This document shows positions 12,201 through 23,492 of a stretch of 64,000 nucleotides of DNA, one piece after another. The notes below the pieces were generated by a model. That model saw only the letters and a program-made list of their open reading frames with translations. It searched no databases and was not told the DNA's origin. The first letter of the stretch is position 1. Each line of letters opens with the position of its first letter. The stretch spans positions 39,696,042-39,760,041 of the forward strand of contig CM060734.1 in assembly GCA_030704615.1 (NCBI GenBank). Reading direction: 5' to 3'. This DNA comes from Takakia lepidozioides. Its lineage: Eukaryota > Streptophyta > Takakiopsida > Takakiales > Takakiaceae. Position numbers and translations under genes: made by a program.

Positions 12201-12528
12201 AACGACCTTTGGATCCACACAAACCACCTTCGCCTGCACAACACTCAAAAGAGAGAAGTGCATTCAATAGGGCCTGAAAGATGAAGTAGATTCTTGACAA
12301 GAAAGTCTGCAACGGCCGCTCATGTCCGGCCAGTGTGAACACAGAGGGCCCATGGATGGAACATGGAAGAGAATCAGAATCATCCGTGTGGATTCGACAG
12401 TCCTCAACGGACATCCACTCTTCACAACAAGGAGGTTTCGTCCAAAGCTGGAAGACTTGCATCCTGTTTAAGAAAAAGAGCTTGGACTCATTGATTTTTT
12501 GTGGGAAGCAAAGCTTGAAGCAGTATCA
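9290..12528. other. 3.2-kb stretch without a supported gene
   Basis: Short frames occur on both strands (for example 10152-10463 minus), but none shows a known motif, a signal peptide or exon-like continuity. A 22-bp direct repeat around TTTGGTGTGAAGGCCTGGAG occurs at about 11472-11493 and 11583-11604. Part of this stretch may be the promoter and 5' UTR of the gene starting at 12529. Confidence 0.5.
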
Positions 12529-15500
12529 ATGGCAGCATCTCTGCAGCGGCCATGGAGTTGGCGTTTGGGTACTACTTGGGCAGCTGCAAGGCCTTCTGTG
12601 CGTCAAAGGCAGGTGTATACAAGAGCGGAGCTTCATGTGGGACCTCCAGTCATTCGTACTATTGAGATTCAATCCCGCAAGGCAATAACTCCCCCGTTCT
12701 GTCCCCAGGTACCCTCCTCTGAGAGTATGTCCTTGGCACTTTTGTCTTCGTGCAGTGTTTGAAGAGCATAAAATATCTTCGGGGAAATGAGAGTAGGTAG
12801 CAGCGATCAACACAGTTGGGTATCATTTGATGGGCACAAATGTTGCACGGTACACATTGATGGAGGAGAGGTGGAAAAGGCAAGCTGCTAGAGAACTTCA
12901 CTGACTGAACAGATGACGATGAGGAAATCAAGTGTTAGATTGTTGGGTGGTTGTAGGTTGCCGAGGCGGCGAGATTCCTACTTCCAGACTTCATGAATGT
13001 TGATACTACGGTGGCCATCAACATCAACCGTGTTCTCAAGGCTTATGCAAATGCTCGAGTTGGGTCACATGTGCGCACTTAAGCCTTTTTGAAAATTTAG
13101 CCAACCGTATCTGCTCCTATTTCCAGCTTGAAAACCCTTCTTTTAATAATCTTTGGCTTGTCAAGGCAGCTTGAACATGAGTAGCTTACTATCCAACAAT
13201 CTGGGTTATTGCAGTGGTGGCTATATTTAGGTACCTTGAATTTTCAGAGAGTTTTTGTTGAAAGGTCTATTTTAATATTTGGTAGGGACACTCAGGATTT
13301 CTGGGGGAACACTGTCTTTGTCACAGCTTTCCCTGACCCTCATAATTTTCTCATTTCTTTTTGTCTTTGCGATCTTATGCCAGAGTAAGCAGTCAACAGC
13401 CAAGAAACATATGCGATGATGAGTTCCTGGGTATGATGGTGGGGCAGCATTTTGGAGGTTCCACTGGGTATGGTCACAATGATGCAGGAGGGCGGGAGGC
13501 CCTGGACTCAGCTTTTGCTGAAATTGTGGGTGCTGAGGCAGCTGTTGTGCGCTCTCAAGTATGTGCCCCATCTCCCTACAACCCTGGTTGGGTTTTGTTC
13601 AACAGAAATCTCCGTGCTGATTTGGAATTTTCATGGACGAGAATTGGGGCTTGGTTGTCAATGTCCCCATGTAGGATGTCCAGCTGGCACAAAAATTCTT
13701 GCAGCCCCAGAAACTTTGGAAACTGTTTTTATCCTCGTTGTCCATTTTTTTAATCAATCTGGTACAAAATTCTCTAGAATGTACTCATAAGACGTTGTTT
13801 GCCGTAGCCTTGTGGCCATTGACCCAGCGCCCAGTTAGGAACAGAACCTAACTTTATCAGGGGCTGACGCCGGTAGTAAGACTTACTTGGAATAAACAAT
13901 TGATCCGGGTTTCCAGATATCCTCTAGAAATCCCTAGAAATTCTTTAGAGACTGGTAGGAAGATTTGGAAATGGGGGGAGGTGTTTGAAGGCAGAGCCCG
14001 AGGTTTGAGATGGTGAGACGAATATGCTGTGGTTATCTTTTGATCAGATCCAGAGGAACATGGTGTCCTTGGGTTGGGTGTGTGACCAATAGAAAACAAT
14101 CCAATAATCTGTCTGTTACATGAACAGTTCGGTTGATTTTCTCTACTGGTTTTCTTCCACAGAATCTCAATGTTCTTTCCAGTTGAAGTACTATGAATGT
14201 GTTGGGCTGCAGTTCTTTTCTGGCACCCACGCAATTGCCTGTGCTCTTTACGCTGCTCTGCGGCCAGGTGGTGAGGTATGCTACTCTTAGCTTATGAGTT
14301 CGAAGTCCCAGAAAGTGAAGTTTTGTCATCAAGTCGTCTGTGGAGGGGCAAATGTTTGCTGCCAACATGCTATTCGCATATTGGATTCGGAGAGTAAATC
14401 ACTGGCACAATGTCCCGTGACACACTTACAAGTTGGAGGGCAGATGTTTAGGGATCTGCATATGGCATTCAAGATGGACTTAGGCTGACAAAAGGGGAGG
14501 GCAACTTTGACTAGTGGGCAATCAGCTGCTGGCCGTGGCAGGTGCACCCTACGATACACTGGAGGAAGTGATTGGACTGCGCGGTTCCTCTAATCATGGA
14601 TCTCTTAAAGAGTTTGGCATATCGTATCGGGAACTTCCAGTAAGAGGTTCATGCTCTTCTCAGTCACTTCACATGTTTGAAGCCATTAGATTCTGAGAAT
14701 CAACATGTGTTACACTTTTGCTTCTGGTCTCTTGTTTGTAAGCAAGGACATCTTGGTCTTGTCGAGCATGAGTCCTTAGTATAGAACTAACTTCTTCAAC
14801 CCAGGACTTGGGCTCCTTTGTTTGAACATTGTTTAAATAACTTTGCTGGACTGACAAGCTCTAATGTGGAAGCCTGTAATGTAGCTCCTGGAGGATGGTG
14901 GGCTTGATTGGGAGGGACTCAAGGCGGCTGTGAGGCCAGAAACACAATGTGCACTCATTCAGCGCTCCTGTGGTTACTCATGGCGAAAGACCTTGACTGT
15001 TGCAGAGATTGAGCGAGTCATAGCCATAATCAAGGCAAGCATGCCCGAACACATTTGTATCTAAGCTGACAATCAATTAACCCACTAGGAAAGGAACACT
15101 GATGGTCAATTCTGTGTTCTGGGTCAAAGCACCTGCTGGACTATCTTGTGTCAGATCCCCACAGAAATGCCAGATTAGTGTGAAGGCAAAAAGTCAGGCT
15201 GCTGTTTATGCTATATTTTCTCTAGCACCAGAAAGCATTTGAACTCATGTGTCTTCATACTCTTGCAGTTGACCATTCCTGGAAGGGTGTGTGCTTTCAG
15301 CTTATTTGCTAGTAGGGGCAAAACTAAGACAAGTTTGTTGTTGTGTCTTTCAATGCCAAAGAAACCTAAATCTACAAGTTCATTTTAAGGAAGACTCTGT
15401 TCAATGCCCTCTGTATATAATTGGCAGGCTCAAACTCCAAAGTGCGTGGTGGTGGTGGACAATTGCTATGGCGAGTTTGTTGAGACTGTGGAGCCTACAG

Positions 15501-17945
15501 CCGTGGTTTGTTTGTCTTCCTCTGCTTTACTTTCAGATAGGCCGGACTTCTGTCACAGGTCAAGGCATCACTCTCTAGCTGATACAAGGAATTCTAAGGG
15601 CTAGTTCTTATGATACATAAGTTGAAAGACCTATACCAGGACACTGCACTGGCGTGCTGCCTTCACCATTTGAGATTGAAGTCATCCAACACTGACCAAG
15701 GGCATTATGTGATTTTGCTACAAAGAGCATGCTCATAAGTACCTATCCCTGTGTCTTGCAACTGTGGGAGAGGGGAGCGCCTTGTCGACTTTGCTTCAAT
15801 ACTTCATAGTTAACACGTCTAGGAAGCTTGAACAGTAGTGTCTGTGATCTCCAAGGGATACCCATAACTGTGTTTCTGACACGAGAGTCTTCATCATGTT
15901 AGGAATTAGGCAGTTTACCTACTTCTGGCCTGTGTTAGGGAGCAGATCTAATGGCAGGAAGCCTGATCAAGAATCCAGGAGGCACTATTGCACCATGTGG
16001 CGGATATGTAGCTGGGAAGGCAGAGTGGGTAGAAGCTGCAGCGGCACGGCTCTGTGCACCTGGTATAGGCATGGAGGCTGGTGCCACCTCTGGCGATATC
16101 ATGCGCCTGTTGTTCCAGGGGTTGTTCTTAGCACCCCAAATGGTGGGCGAGTCTATCAAGGTGGGGCTTTTCCTCCATAATTTATTTCAGAGGTTTGCTA
16201 TGAGCTGAATTATATCTCACAGTTTGAAGGTGAGTAATGCACCACTCTGTGGGAAGGAGACGTTTGTCTAAATTTGAGGAAGGGGCACAAGTGAGATGCT
16301 ACAGCACTCGGGGAGTCTGCTAGTTGTGGTTATTTCTGGCACAGTGATTATTCTGACTCTTTTTGAGTAACTGCATTGCTGGATCACTATTCTAATATTT
16401 GTGTTGAACACATCCGAGTCTGTGGCAGGGGGGTCTGCTTGTGGCAGAAGTAATGGCTGCTGCAGGCTACAAAGTGCAGCCGCCTCCCCGTGTGCCTCGC
16501 TATGATATAATCCAGGTTTGTCTCAGCAACTTGTTTATCTGTCTTCATGTTCTAAGGAGCAAGTTGTCCCAAGCTCTCTGGTAGAATCTGCTACTCTTAT
16601 CACTAAGGTGCCTTCCCAGTGGGCCCTCTACTTCCATTGGCGAGACTTGATGATCTAAGTAGCGTTACGGTTTTATCATAAGCATGGGACAAGGGTTGGA
16701 TGGGTGAAAGCCTCCTCAATCCCCTTTTGCTTGCATCTTGTCCTGGTCGTGAAGAGGTGGAACTATTGATCTCTTATGAGCAAGCTGGGGCCAGTTGATG
16801 GAGTTGCTTTCCCCTTCCCCCCTTTGGGGTCTTTCACACAAACTTTCAAAGACAAACATACAAACTCCTTTTGTTTTGTAGGAGTAACAAAGATAAGGAA
16901 TGTGTGCTCATCTGGTAAAATGTCATGATCAGAAAGAGATTGGAATGATGCACAGGCAGTGCAGCTTGGCAGTCGAGAGCGTCTTTTGGCATTCTGCAGA
17001 GCAGTTCAGAAGCATTGCCCTGTTGGGGCCTACATTCAACCCGTGGCGGGTGCAACTGCTGGCTATGATTCTGAGGTATGCCCTACCTGTCCAGTGATTT
17101 GTCTCATCCTTTTGGTGGTTATTTTCTTTCTTCATTGCCTTTCATTTTGTTATAAGCATTGTTTTTTACTTGATGCAGGTGGCACGTTTTGGAAAGTGCA
17201 GTTCGTTATTAGATCAAACTTGGTAAGGCGGAATTTTGCTTGTTTATTAGAGGAGGAGTTACTCACGTGGTGCTCTTAAAGATCTGACAAATGATGTATG
17301 GATTTTCCAGGTAGTGTTTGCAGATGGAACATTTGTGGATGGCAGCACCAGCGAACTGTCATGTGATGGTCCTTTAAGGGAACCATTTGTAGTATTTTGC
17401 CAGGTGTGCCTTCTCCTACAATCCTCCATTAGCAGAGCTGTTAGTTGGTGCAGCTGCAGTGTTGTATGCAACACTCGAACCCCTTGCAAGCCTTGTGATA
17501 CAAGAGCTAAATTCTCCTAAAATATAGACCCGAGAGCTTGAGGGAGGCTTTCACTCGCATGAGGCGCTTAATAAATGTAACCCAAGGAGTCACGGAAGCT
17601 CAGGCAGTCCAATTTTAGTATGGGATATTGGACAAGGAGCTGAGGAGAAGGTGTGGGATGCAACTCTCCTACAAGCGGCCCAACCCACCCTAGCAAATGT
17701 GTTTTTGCTGGCGGAGCGGATAGAGCTCAACATGGTGGAAGAACGAGTGGTCATGGTGGGAATTGCTAAGGAGACACCACGGGGTAGTGGTGCTCCTAGT
17801 CAATCAAAGTTCGGATGGCATGTGCATGCTCAATCAGCCAGCTAGCAATTCTAAGGGTTGATTTCCATTTGTGTAGGGGGGCAGCCATTGGACGCATTGG
17901 GCGCTTGCCCTTGAAGGAGTGTTGGAGGCTCTACAGCAACTATGA
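12529..17945 (+). CDS. aluminium-resistance / methionine gamma-lyase-like PLP enzyme, 12 exons
   Basis: Exons read from splice sites: 12529-12708, 12957-13070, 13448-13558, 14213-14275, 14526-14639, 14885-15034, 15428-15505, 15939-16160, 16429-16515, 16956-17075, 17311-17403, 17877-17945 (466 codons). Every intron is phase 0. The product matches the conserved PLP family annotated as aluminium resistance protein or cystathionine beta-lyase-like (Met_gamma_lyase), found in bacteria and plants. Landmarks in order are HFGGSTGYGHNDAGG, FFSGTHAIACALYAALRPGGE, VAGAPYDTLEEVIGLRG, IQRSCGYSWRK, VDNCYGEFVE, GSLIKNPGG (K281 is the likely PLP lysine), FQGLFLAPQMVGESIKGG, FADGTFVDGSTSELSCDGPL and a final GGSHWTHWALAL exon. 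Residues 1-35 are rich in Arg, Ser and Ala without acids, suggesting a plastid or mitochondrial transit peptide. Intron 6 uses a GC donor (AAG|GCAAGC). The true substrate in plants is unknown to me. Confidence 0.93.
17527..17806 (+). mobile_element. gypsy gag fragment in the last intron
   Basis: About 280 bp is nearly identical to part of the gag gene at 62391-62682, including GAGAGCTTGAGGGAGGCTTT and CATGAGGCGCTT. It carries its own stop (TAG where the other copy has TGG). There are no LTRs and no visible target duplication. It lies between exon 11 (ends 17403) and exon 12 (starts 17877) of the PLP-enzyme gene, in the same orientation, and does not disturb the splice sites. Confidence 0.9.
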
Positions 17946-18634
17946 AAATAGGTTCCTTAAAAAGGCATCATGTGTGTTAAAAAAGACTTTCAGAGATGGA
18001 CCGATGATTGATTGAGATGATAGAAGATGTAAGATCGGTGGGAATATAAGGAAACTGATGCTTGAGACTATTTCTTAATGGCATGCTGCCGGTCAAAGGC
18101 TGGTATTTGCTCAAGTTCAAACAAGACATCTGCAGCAAGAAATGGCAAGGAAGTTCTCTTCCCAAGGCACGAAAGCCAGGGTGGAATGGTAAATCAATGG
18201 TGACGGTGTCCGTCACCATCCATTATGCATTCCATTGTGTATGTGCATATATGGAAAGGCCTTTCTGTGGTAATTCATAGATCAGCCGCTCTTTCTCATA
18301 CACGTTAGTTAATGGGAATGAACAAGGTGTCATTAGGTAAAAAAAAATAGTGATAAAGGTGGTGATGTGCGGTGTGCCGCGGTAGTGGGCACGACGGAGT
18401 GCTCACGTAGGAGACTCAGCACTTTCTTGGGGCGCTCTTCAATCTCTCCTGCAGGGAGAGGCGAGGAGAGAGGGATTGTGTGAGGGAGCAAGCTGAGGTC
18501 CATGGGTGTAATTCATGGCGTTGGAAGTTGCTGGATCCTAGGCCGCAGTAGAAGCTGTGCACCGAGTGAGAGAGAGAGACGGGGAAACGCAGATCAGGTT
18601 GTTGGCAGGAAGCCATGTTGTTCCTACCCCCATC

Positions 18635-19882
18635 ATGAGTGAGGAGGGGTTCTTGGAGTTGATAGGGGAGGAGAGTAGAGTGGAAGGAAGACCGCCCAGA
18701 AGGAGGAGGAGCAGTATGAGGAGACAGTCGCAGTCTTTTAGCAAGAGTGGGAATGTGACTGTTCGGGTTGTATGTTTGGCCGGTGGGGTAGTGTTTGGCT
18801 TTGGGGTCCTGCTGTACACGTCAGTGATCATGAGCCCAGCATTGTGGCATGTTATAGTCAAGGATGCAATGTGTGACCCGATGATGAAGGCCAGTAGTGT
18901 GGCTCACTACCACATGCCCACATATGTCAACGGCACGCGGGTCCTGTTTCCTGATGGTGCTCTTGCATGCCCGTGCCCGACACTGATGTCCTGCTGCATT
19001 GTGCGCCTTGTGGGGGACTCGGATTCTACTACAGATCCTTCTAATGGAGTGAAGGCCGCAATTGATGCTTCCAATTCAAGCGCCCCCAGTGTCCGATCGC
19101 ATTCGAGCGACAACGAATCTCAAAAGATTACAGTATTGTTGGGTGTCCTTACCATGGCCTCCAAAATAGAGAGGCGAAACCTTCTTAGATTAGCGTACGG
19201 GGTGCAATCATCACAGGATGCACAAGTAACTTTGCGTTTTGTGTTAGGGAAGCCCAAAACTGGGCAAGAGAGCACGCTGGTGGGGATGGAGAGCTTGCAG
19301 TACGGGGACATTATAGTATTGGATTGCGAGGAAAATTTGAATGAAGGGAAAACGTTCAATTACTTTTCTACAGTAGCTGCCATGGGCATCCACTATGACT
19401 ACGTGATGAAGGTTGATGACGACTCCTATGTGCGCATCGAAAACCTCGGTACATCCTTGAGAGAGCAACCGAGAAACGATGTCTATTATGGCTACATTCT
19501 GCCCTGTGAAAATACGGACCCATACGCGTGGTATATGGCGGGCATGGGCTACCTCATCTCGTGGGATCTGGTTCAGTGGATCCACGACTCACCCATACCC
19601 AGAAACAACACGAAAGGTACTGAAGACAAATTATTAGGAGATTGGTTGAACGCAGGGGGGAAGGCGAAGACACGCGTTAACAGGAAGCCTCAATTTTACG
19701 ATCATCCGGAGTTTGGGGGCGCCTGTTCTCATGACTTGACTCCTGATACAATCCTCGTTCACCAAGTTAAAACCGCCCAGAGATGGGATCATGTTCTCTC
19801 TTATTTTGAGCATGACCGACTCTCTTCGAGCCCTGCAGTAGTCAATGTGGCAGCTGCCAGAGAGGCAGCTTTGCTTCCTTAA
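18635..19882 (+). CDS. GT31-family galactosyltransferase, type II membrane protein
   Basis: Single-exon gene of 415 codons. I chose the ATG at 18635 because the upstream extension of the frame has no ATG. Topology is that of a Golgi type II enzyme: a short cytosolic tail with an Arg cluster (RPPRRRRSS), a transmembrane anchor at about residues 43-66, a stem with N-glycosylation sequons (NGT, NSS, NES), then the catalytic domain. GT31 landmarks are LLGVLTMASKIERRNLLRLAYG, the metal-binding DDD in MKVDDDSYVR (261-263), YYGYILPCE, WYMAGMGYLISWDLVQWI and EDKLLGDWL. It probably transfers galactose from UDP-Gal in beta-1,3 linkage onto a glycan or proteoglycan; the acceptor cannot be told from sequence. 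No damage is seen. Confidence 0.88.
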   Translation: MSEEGFLELIGEESRVEGRPPRRRRSSMRRQSQSFSKSGNVTVRVVCLAGGVVFGFGVLLYTSVIMSPALWHVIVKDAMCDPMMKASSVAHYHMPTYVNGTRVLFPDGALACPCPTLMSCCIVRLVGDSDSTTDPSNGVKAAIDASNSSAPSVRSHSSDNESQKITVLLGVLTMASKIERRNLLRLAYGVQSSQDAQVTLRFVLGKPKTGQESTLVGMESLQYGDIIVLDCEENLNEGKTFNYFSTVAAMGIHYDYVMKVDDDSYVRIENLGTSLREQPRNDVYYGYILPCENTDPYAWYMAGMGYLISWDLVQWIHDSPIPRNNTKGTEDKLLGDWLNAGGKAKTRVNRKPQFYDHPEFGGACSHDLTPDTILVHQVKTAQRWDHVLSYFEHDRLSSSPAVVNVAAAREAALLP

Positions 19883-20960
19883 CTTAGCCTTCAAAAGCCT
19901 GCACAGGATCTATTGTCCAGGTTCCTCTTACCTTTCAACATTTTACAAAGCCTCATTATATGTAGGTTTCGAATTCCTCTTTGACTCAGTGGCAAGTACC
20001 CAAGGGAATCCTCTTAAGCGGCTTCCAATCTCAGGCATTTATCATTTGGAATCAAGGTCGTTACAGTGTACATCCTCATCAACCCAGGTCCAAGATGTGG
20101 TAGTTGGCAAATGGGGCAGGGTATATTAAGCACGGAAGCACAAGGTTGAGTGATGCTATATCACCTTCCCGCACATGCTCTCCCAGTGTCAAGTGGGGTG
20201 GAGGTTTCAGTGAATTTAGAGCTGCCTGGGATGATGTTGGAAAATCTTTGGTTTTGAAAATGTTGCTTAGGATACATTGTGGATTGGTGAACAGGTAGTT
20301 TGCGGTGAAGGGGCTTATTGTTCTTCACAATAACCTTCTGTACTTGCTCATGCTAGAATGTCCGAGTCAATTTACCATACTTCTCAATTTGCTAGAGGCA
20401 GGGCAGTTGGATCAAGAAGTCTTGTGATCAACAACTACAGAGTGGGTATATGGTATGGGGATTTTTGTGGCAATAGATTATCATATGCAGAGTGACTGCA
20501 AGAAGTAATGATCTATGTGGAGACATTCACAATCTGATATTGGAAAAGATTCTTTAGAAGAGAGGTGGCCAGGCGCCTGTATGTGGATCAACTGAGAATA
20601 AGTTTGTCCCTATTGCCTCCCTGTGTGATTCTGCTTCCCTTCTGCCTTTTGTTTCCTACTCTTCGGTTTCGCCATCTGTGTCATAACCTGCTATTACCTG
20701 CTATGACTTCCCTCGATTTCTGAAAGGCTCTTAGGAAGGAGTTTGACGCGCTTAAGTTACACTTTCAAGAACCAACAAGAACACAAGTCCAGAGCTGAAG
20801 GGTTACAAGCACCATCACACTGGAATAATGATCTTATATGAAGGTCGACCTGTACAAATCCAACCCTTGCAAAGGAAGAGCACAGTAAGTCTGTCCATGC
20901 CCCAAATACAGAGGGTAACAAAAATATCTTTAATGGGTAATTTGACAATTCTTGTGGGTA
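19883..20960. other. intergenic, no gene seen
   Basis: Contains the 3' flank of the GT31 gene and unremarkable sequence with no supported coding region. Confidence 0.6.
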
Positions 20961-21030
20961 ATCAATCTGTACAAATTGTTTGATGTGGGGACTTAATGTA
21001 AGCTATACTTTCCTGGCAATTAAAAAACCT
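20961..21030. repeat. direct repeat copy 1 (locus duplication near copia insertion)
   Basis: Starts ATCAATCTGTACAAATTGTT and contains CTATACTTTCCTGGCA. It is repeated with changes at 21245-21312. Confidence 0.75.
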
Positions 21031-21244
21031 AACCGCTTCGATAAGAATTATAAACATCAAGCCCTGGCCATTCAGTTGCCACAAAAAAATGCACTGCACC
21101 AACAAGAGCATAATTCCACAGCAGGAGGACTCCCTGGGCTTCTCAGTGGGGCATGCAGGGGCATTGCCCAACATGATTCTCCAAACAAAGGGTTCCACTT
21201 TCCCTTCTCTGCACAGCCTGCAAATTCTTGTGAACTCGAGGCGT

Positions 21245-21312
21245 ATCAATCTGTACAAATCGTTTGATGTACGGTGCTAATGTTACCTATACTTTCCTGG
21301 CATTAAAGAGCC
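21245..21312. repeat. direct repeat copy 2
   Basis: Second copy of 20961-21030 (ATCAATCTGTACAAATCGTT). The segment following copy 1 (21121-21215, with CCCAACATGATTCTCCAAA) also has a second copy at 26066-26140, on the far side of the copia element. The pre-insertion locus therefore carried a tandem duplication of about 0.28 kb, and copia landed in the second unit. Confidence 0.75.
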
Positions 21313-21328
21313 AACAAGAAAACAAGTC

Positions 21329-21333
21329 CGCAG
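21329..21333. other. copia target-site duplication CGCAG (left)
   Basis: CGCAG immediately left of the left LTR; the identical CGCAG follows the right LTR at 26061-26065. Confidence 0.9.
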
Positions 21334-21716
21334 TGTTGGAAACTAGACCTGTCCTCTACCTCCTAGAGATATTGACAGATAGCTTCTAGCACAAGCAGCA
21401 GTACAAAAACTAAGACTAAACCAACCAAAGAGTTAGTACTAACAAGAAGTGTCAATCCTAACAAGAATGCTCCTTACTGCAAAAGAAAGAACTTACAAAA
21501 GTAGATGCTGGACTTCTCCTCCTCTCTCTGCAATCTACTAGGATAGCACATCCAAAATGCTAGAAGAAGTACTAGGCATTGCCTCGCCTTTCCCTTAAAT
21601 CCTACATGAGTTCTCTAGAAACTTCTAGTGGCTGGAACCTTCTGGTAGAACTATCCCTAGCCGTCAAGAAACCCTAACAGAACCCTAGCTAACTAAATCT
21701 GAGCTGACTTCTAACA
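21334..21716 (-). repeat. copia 3' LTR (left)
   Basis: Begins TGTTGG and ends CTAACA on the plus strand; 383 bp. Nearly identical to 25673-26060. Confidence 0.93.
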
Positions 21717-21731
21717 CTCCCACTCAGCGAG
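21717..21731 (-). other. copia polypurine tract
   Basis: On the minus strand the bases just before the left LTR read GAGTGGGAG, a short purine run in the expected position for plus-strand priming. Confidence 0.55.
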
Positions 21732-23490
21732 GATTGAGGCTTAACCCAATCAGTTCCATGCATCTAGAATGCTTTTCTTTGGATAGAGCCTTTGTGAGTG
21801 CATCAGCTGCCATGTCCTCAGTCCTACAGTAAACCAACACAATCTCCAAACCAATCATTTCTCTAATGAAATGATGTTTGATATCTATGTGCTTGGTCCG
21901 GGCATGATGAACAGGATTCTTGCTCAGCTCAATGCTGCTCCTGTTATCAGCATGCACTTTCGTTGGCTGTTCTTGACTGAAGCCAAGTTCACCAAGAAGC
22001 CTTCGAATCCAAATGGCTTCTTTAGCTGCATGAGTCAGAGCCATATACTCTGACTCAGTCGAGGATAGAGTAGTGGTCTGCTGTCTTTTGCTGCTCCAAC
22101 TCACAGCACCTCCACTCATTACAAAGCAGTAGGCAGATATGGATCTCCTCTCATTTGTGTCTCCTGCCCAATCTGCATCACTGTATCCTTCTAGTGATGC
22201 TCCAGTGTCCTACTTGTTGTAAGTTAGACATGTATCCGCAGTCCCTTTCAAATATCTAATCACCCTCTTGAGTGCTTTCCAATGTTGAGGTCCTGGGTTG
22301 TGCATGAACTTACTAGGCATTCCCACTGCATAGGCAATGTCTGGCCTGGTGCCAATCATTGCATACATCATAGATCCCATGGCTTGCTGATATGGAACCT
22401 TAGCCATTTCCTCAATCTCACTTGGAGATTTTGGCTCCATTTCCTTACTCAGCTTGCAGCCGGTTTCCAATGGTGTTGGTGCTGGTTTGCAGTCCTGCAT
22501 ACCAAACTTCACAACAACATTCCTGACATACCTCTCTTGGCTCAACTTTATAGTTCTCGCCTTCGTGTCCCTCAGAATCTGAATTCCAAGTAGATAGTTC
22601 ACGGCTCCAAGATCAACCATCTCAAAGGTTTCACTCAAATCATGCTTCTGCCTGCGCATGGTATCCTTGTTGTCGCTGATCAGTAGCAAGTCATCCACAT
22701 AGAGTGCTATTATCATGACACCTGATGTCATGTAGTAAATGCTCTGATCAGCTGTTCTCCTTACAAAACCTTGGCCTGTCAAGTAGCTATTGATCTTCTC
22801 ATACCATGTCCTCGATGCCTGTTTGAGTCCATATAACGATTTCTTGAGCCGACACACCTTATCACCTTCTTGGAAACCTTCTGGTTGTTTCATGTAGATC
22901 TCCTCCTGGAGATCCCCATTCAAGAATGCAGTCTTCACATCCATGTGTTCTATCTCCCAGTCATGCTTCGCTGCCAATGCCAGCAAACATCGGATGGAGG
23001 TGAACTTTGCCACTGGGGCAAAAGTTTCATTGTAGTCAATCCTTGCAGTCCGTGTGAAGCCTCTGGCCACAAGTCTGGCCTTGTACTTCACTATCTCATT
23101 GTTGGGTCCTCTTTTCACTTTGAAAACCCACTTGCAATCTACCGCCTTTCTACCACCAGGCAGTGTTACCAGCTCCCAAGTCTGGTTTTTTTTCAGGGAT
23201 TTCATCTCCTCTAGTACAGCTCCCTCCCACTCATTGGCATCATCCCTTGCCAAAGCGTCATTGAGGGTGGCTAGCTCCTCTGCATCATCAAGGGCATGGA
23301 AACAACTTTCCATCTGCCCTATGTCATCCATAGTCAGACCAGTCAGTCCTTCTGCCACATTAACTCCAAACCTTTCTGGGGGTTTGCTGATCCTTCCTGA
23401 CCTTCTAGGCCCCCCACCCTTGTCAATAGGATCCCGATCTTCAGAATCTTCATCCTCTTCTGGTTTCTTCGCCACCTTCTCCCTTCGAAA
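21724..23490 (-). pseudogene. copia reverse transcriptase-RNase H with one TAG stop
   Basis: One minus-strand frame runs from a rearrangement junction near 23490 to the stop at 21724. It carries RVT_2 landmarks (WVFKVKRG, MDVKTAFLNGDL, SLYGLKQASRTW, the catalytic YVDD in LYVDDLLLIS) and the copia RNase H (SSTESEYMALTHAAKEAIW, VHADNRSSIELSKNP, HIDIKHHFIRE). A single in-frame TAG at 22210-22212 separates RT from RNase H. The N-terminal part (KVAKKPEEDEDS and onward) is the integrase/RT linker. Gag, protease and integrase are no longer upstream in frame, so the polyprotein cannot be made from this copy. Confidence 0.93.
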
Positions 23491-23492
23491 GC

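Noticed and set aside
12335-12688. 117-codon frame overlapping exon 1 of the PLP-enzyme gene
   Set aside because: Different frame from the spliced gene; its translation shows no family motif, while the ATG at 12529 opens a transit-peptide-like sequence that splices in phase.
23054-23490. Plus-strand start of a long frame reaching into the copia gag piece
   Set aside because: Antisense of the RT region; only the part after 23493 encodes copia protein on the plus strand.
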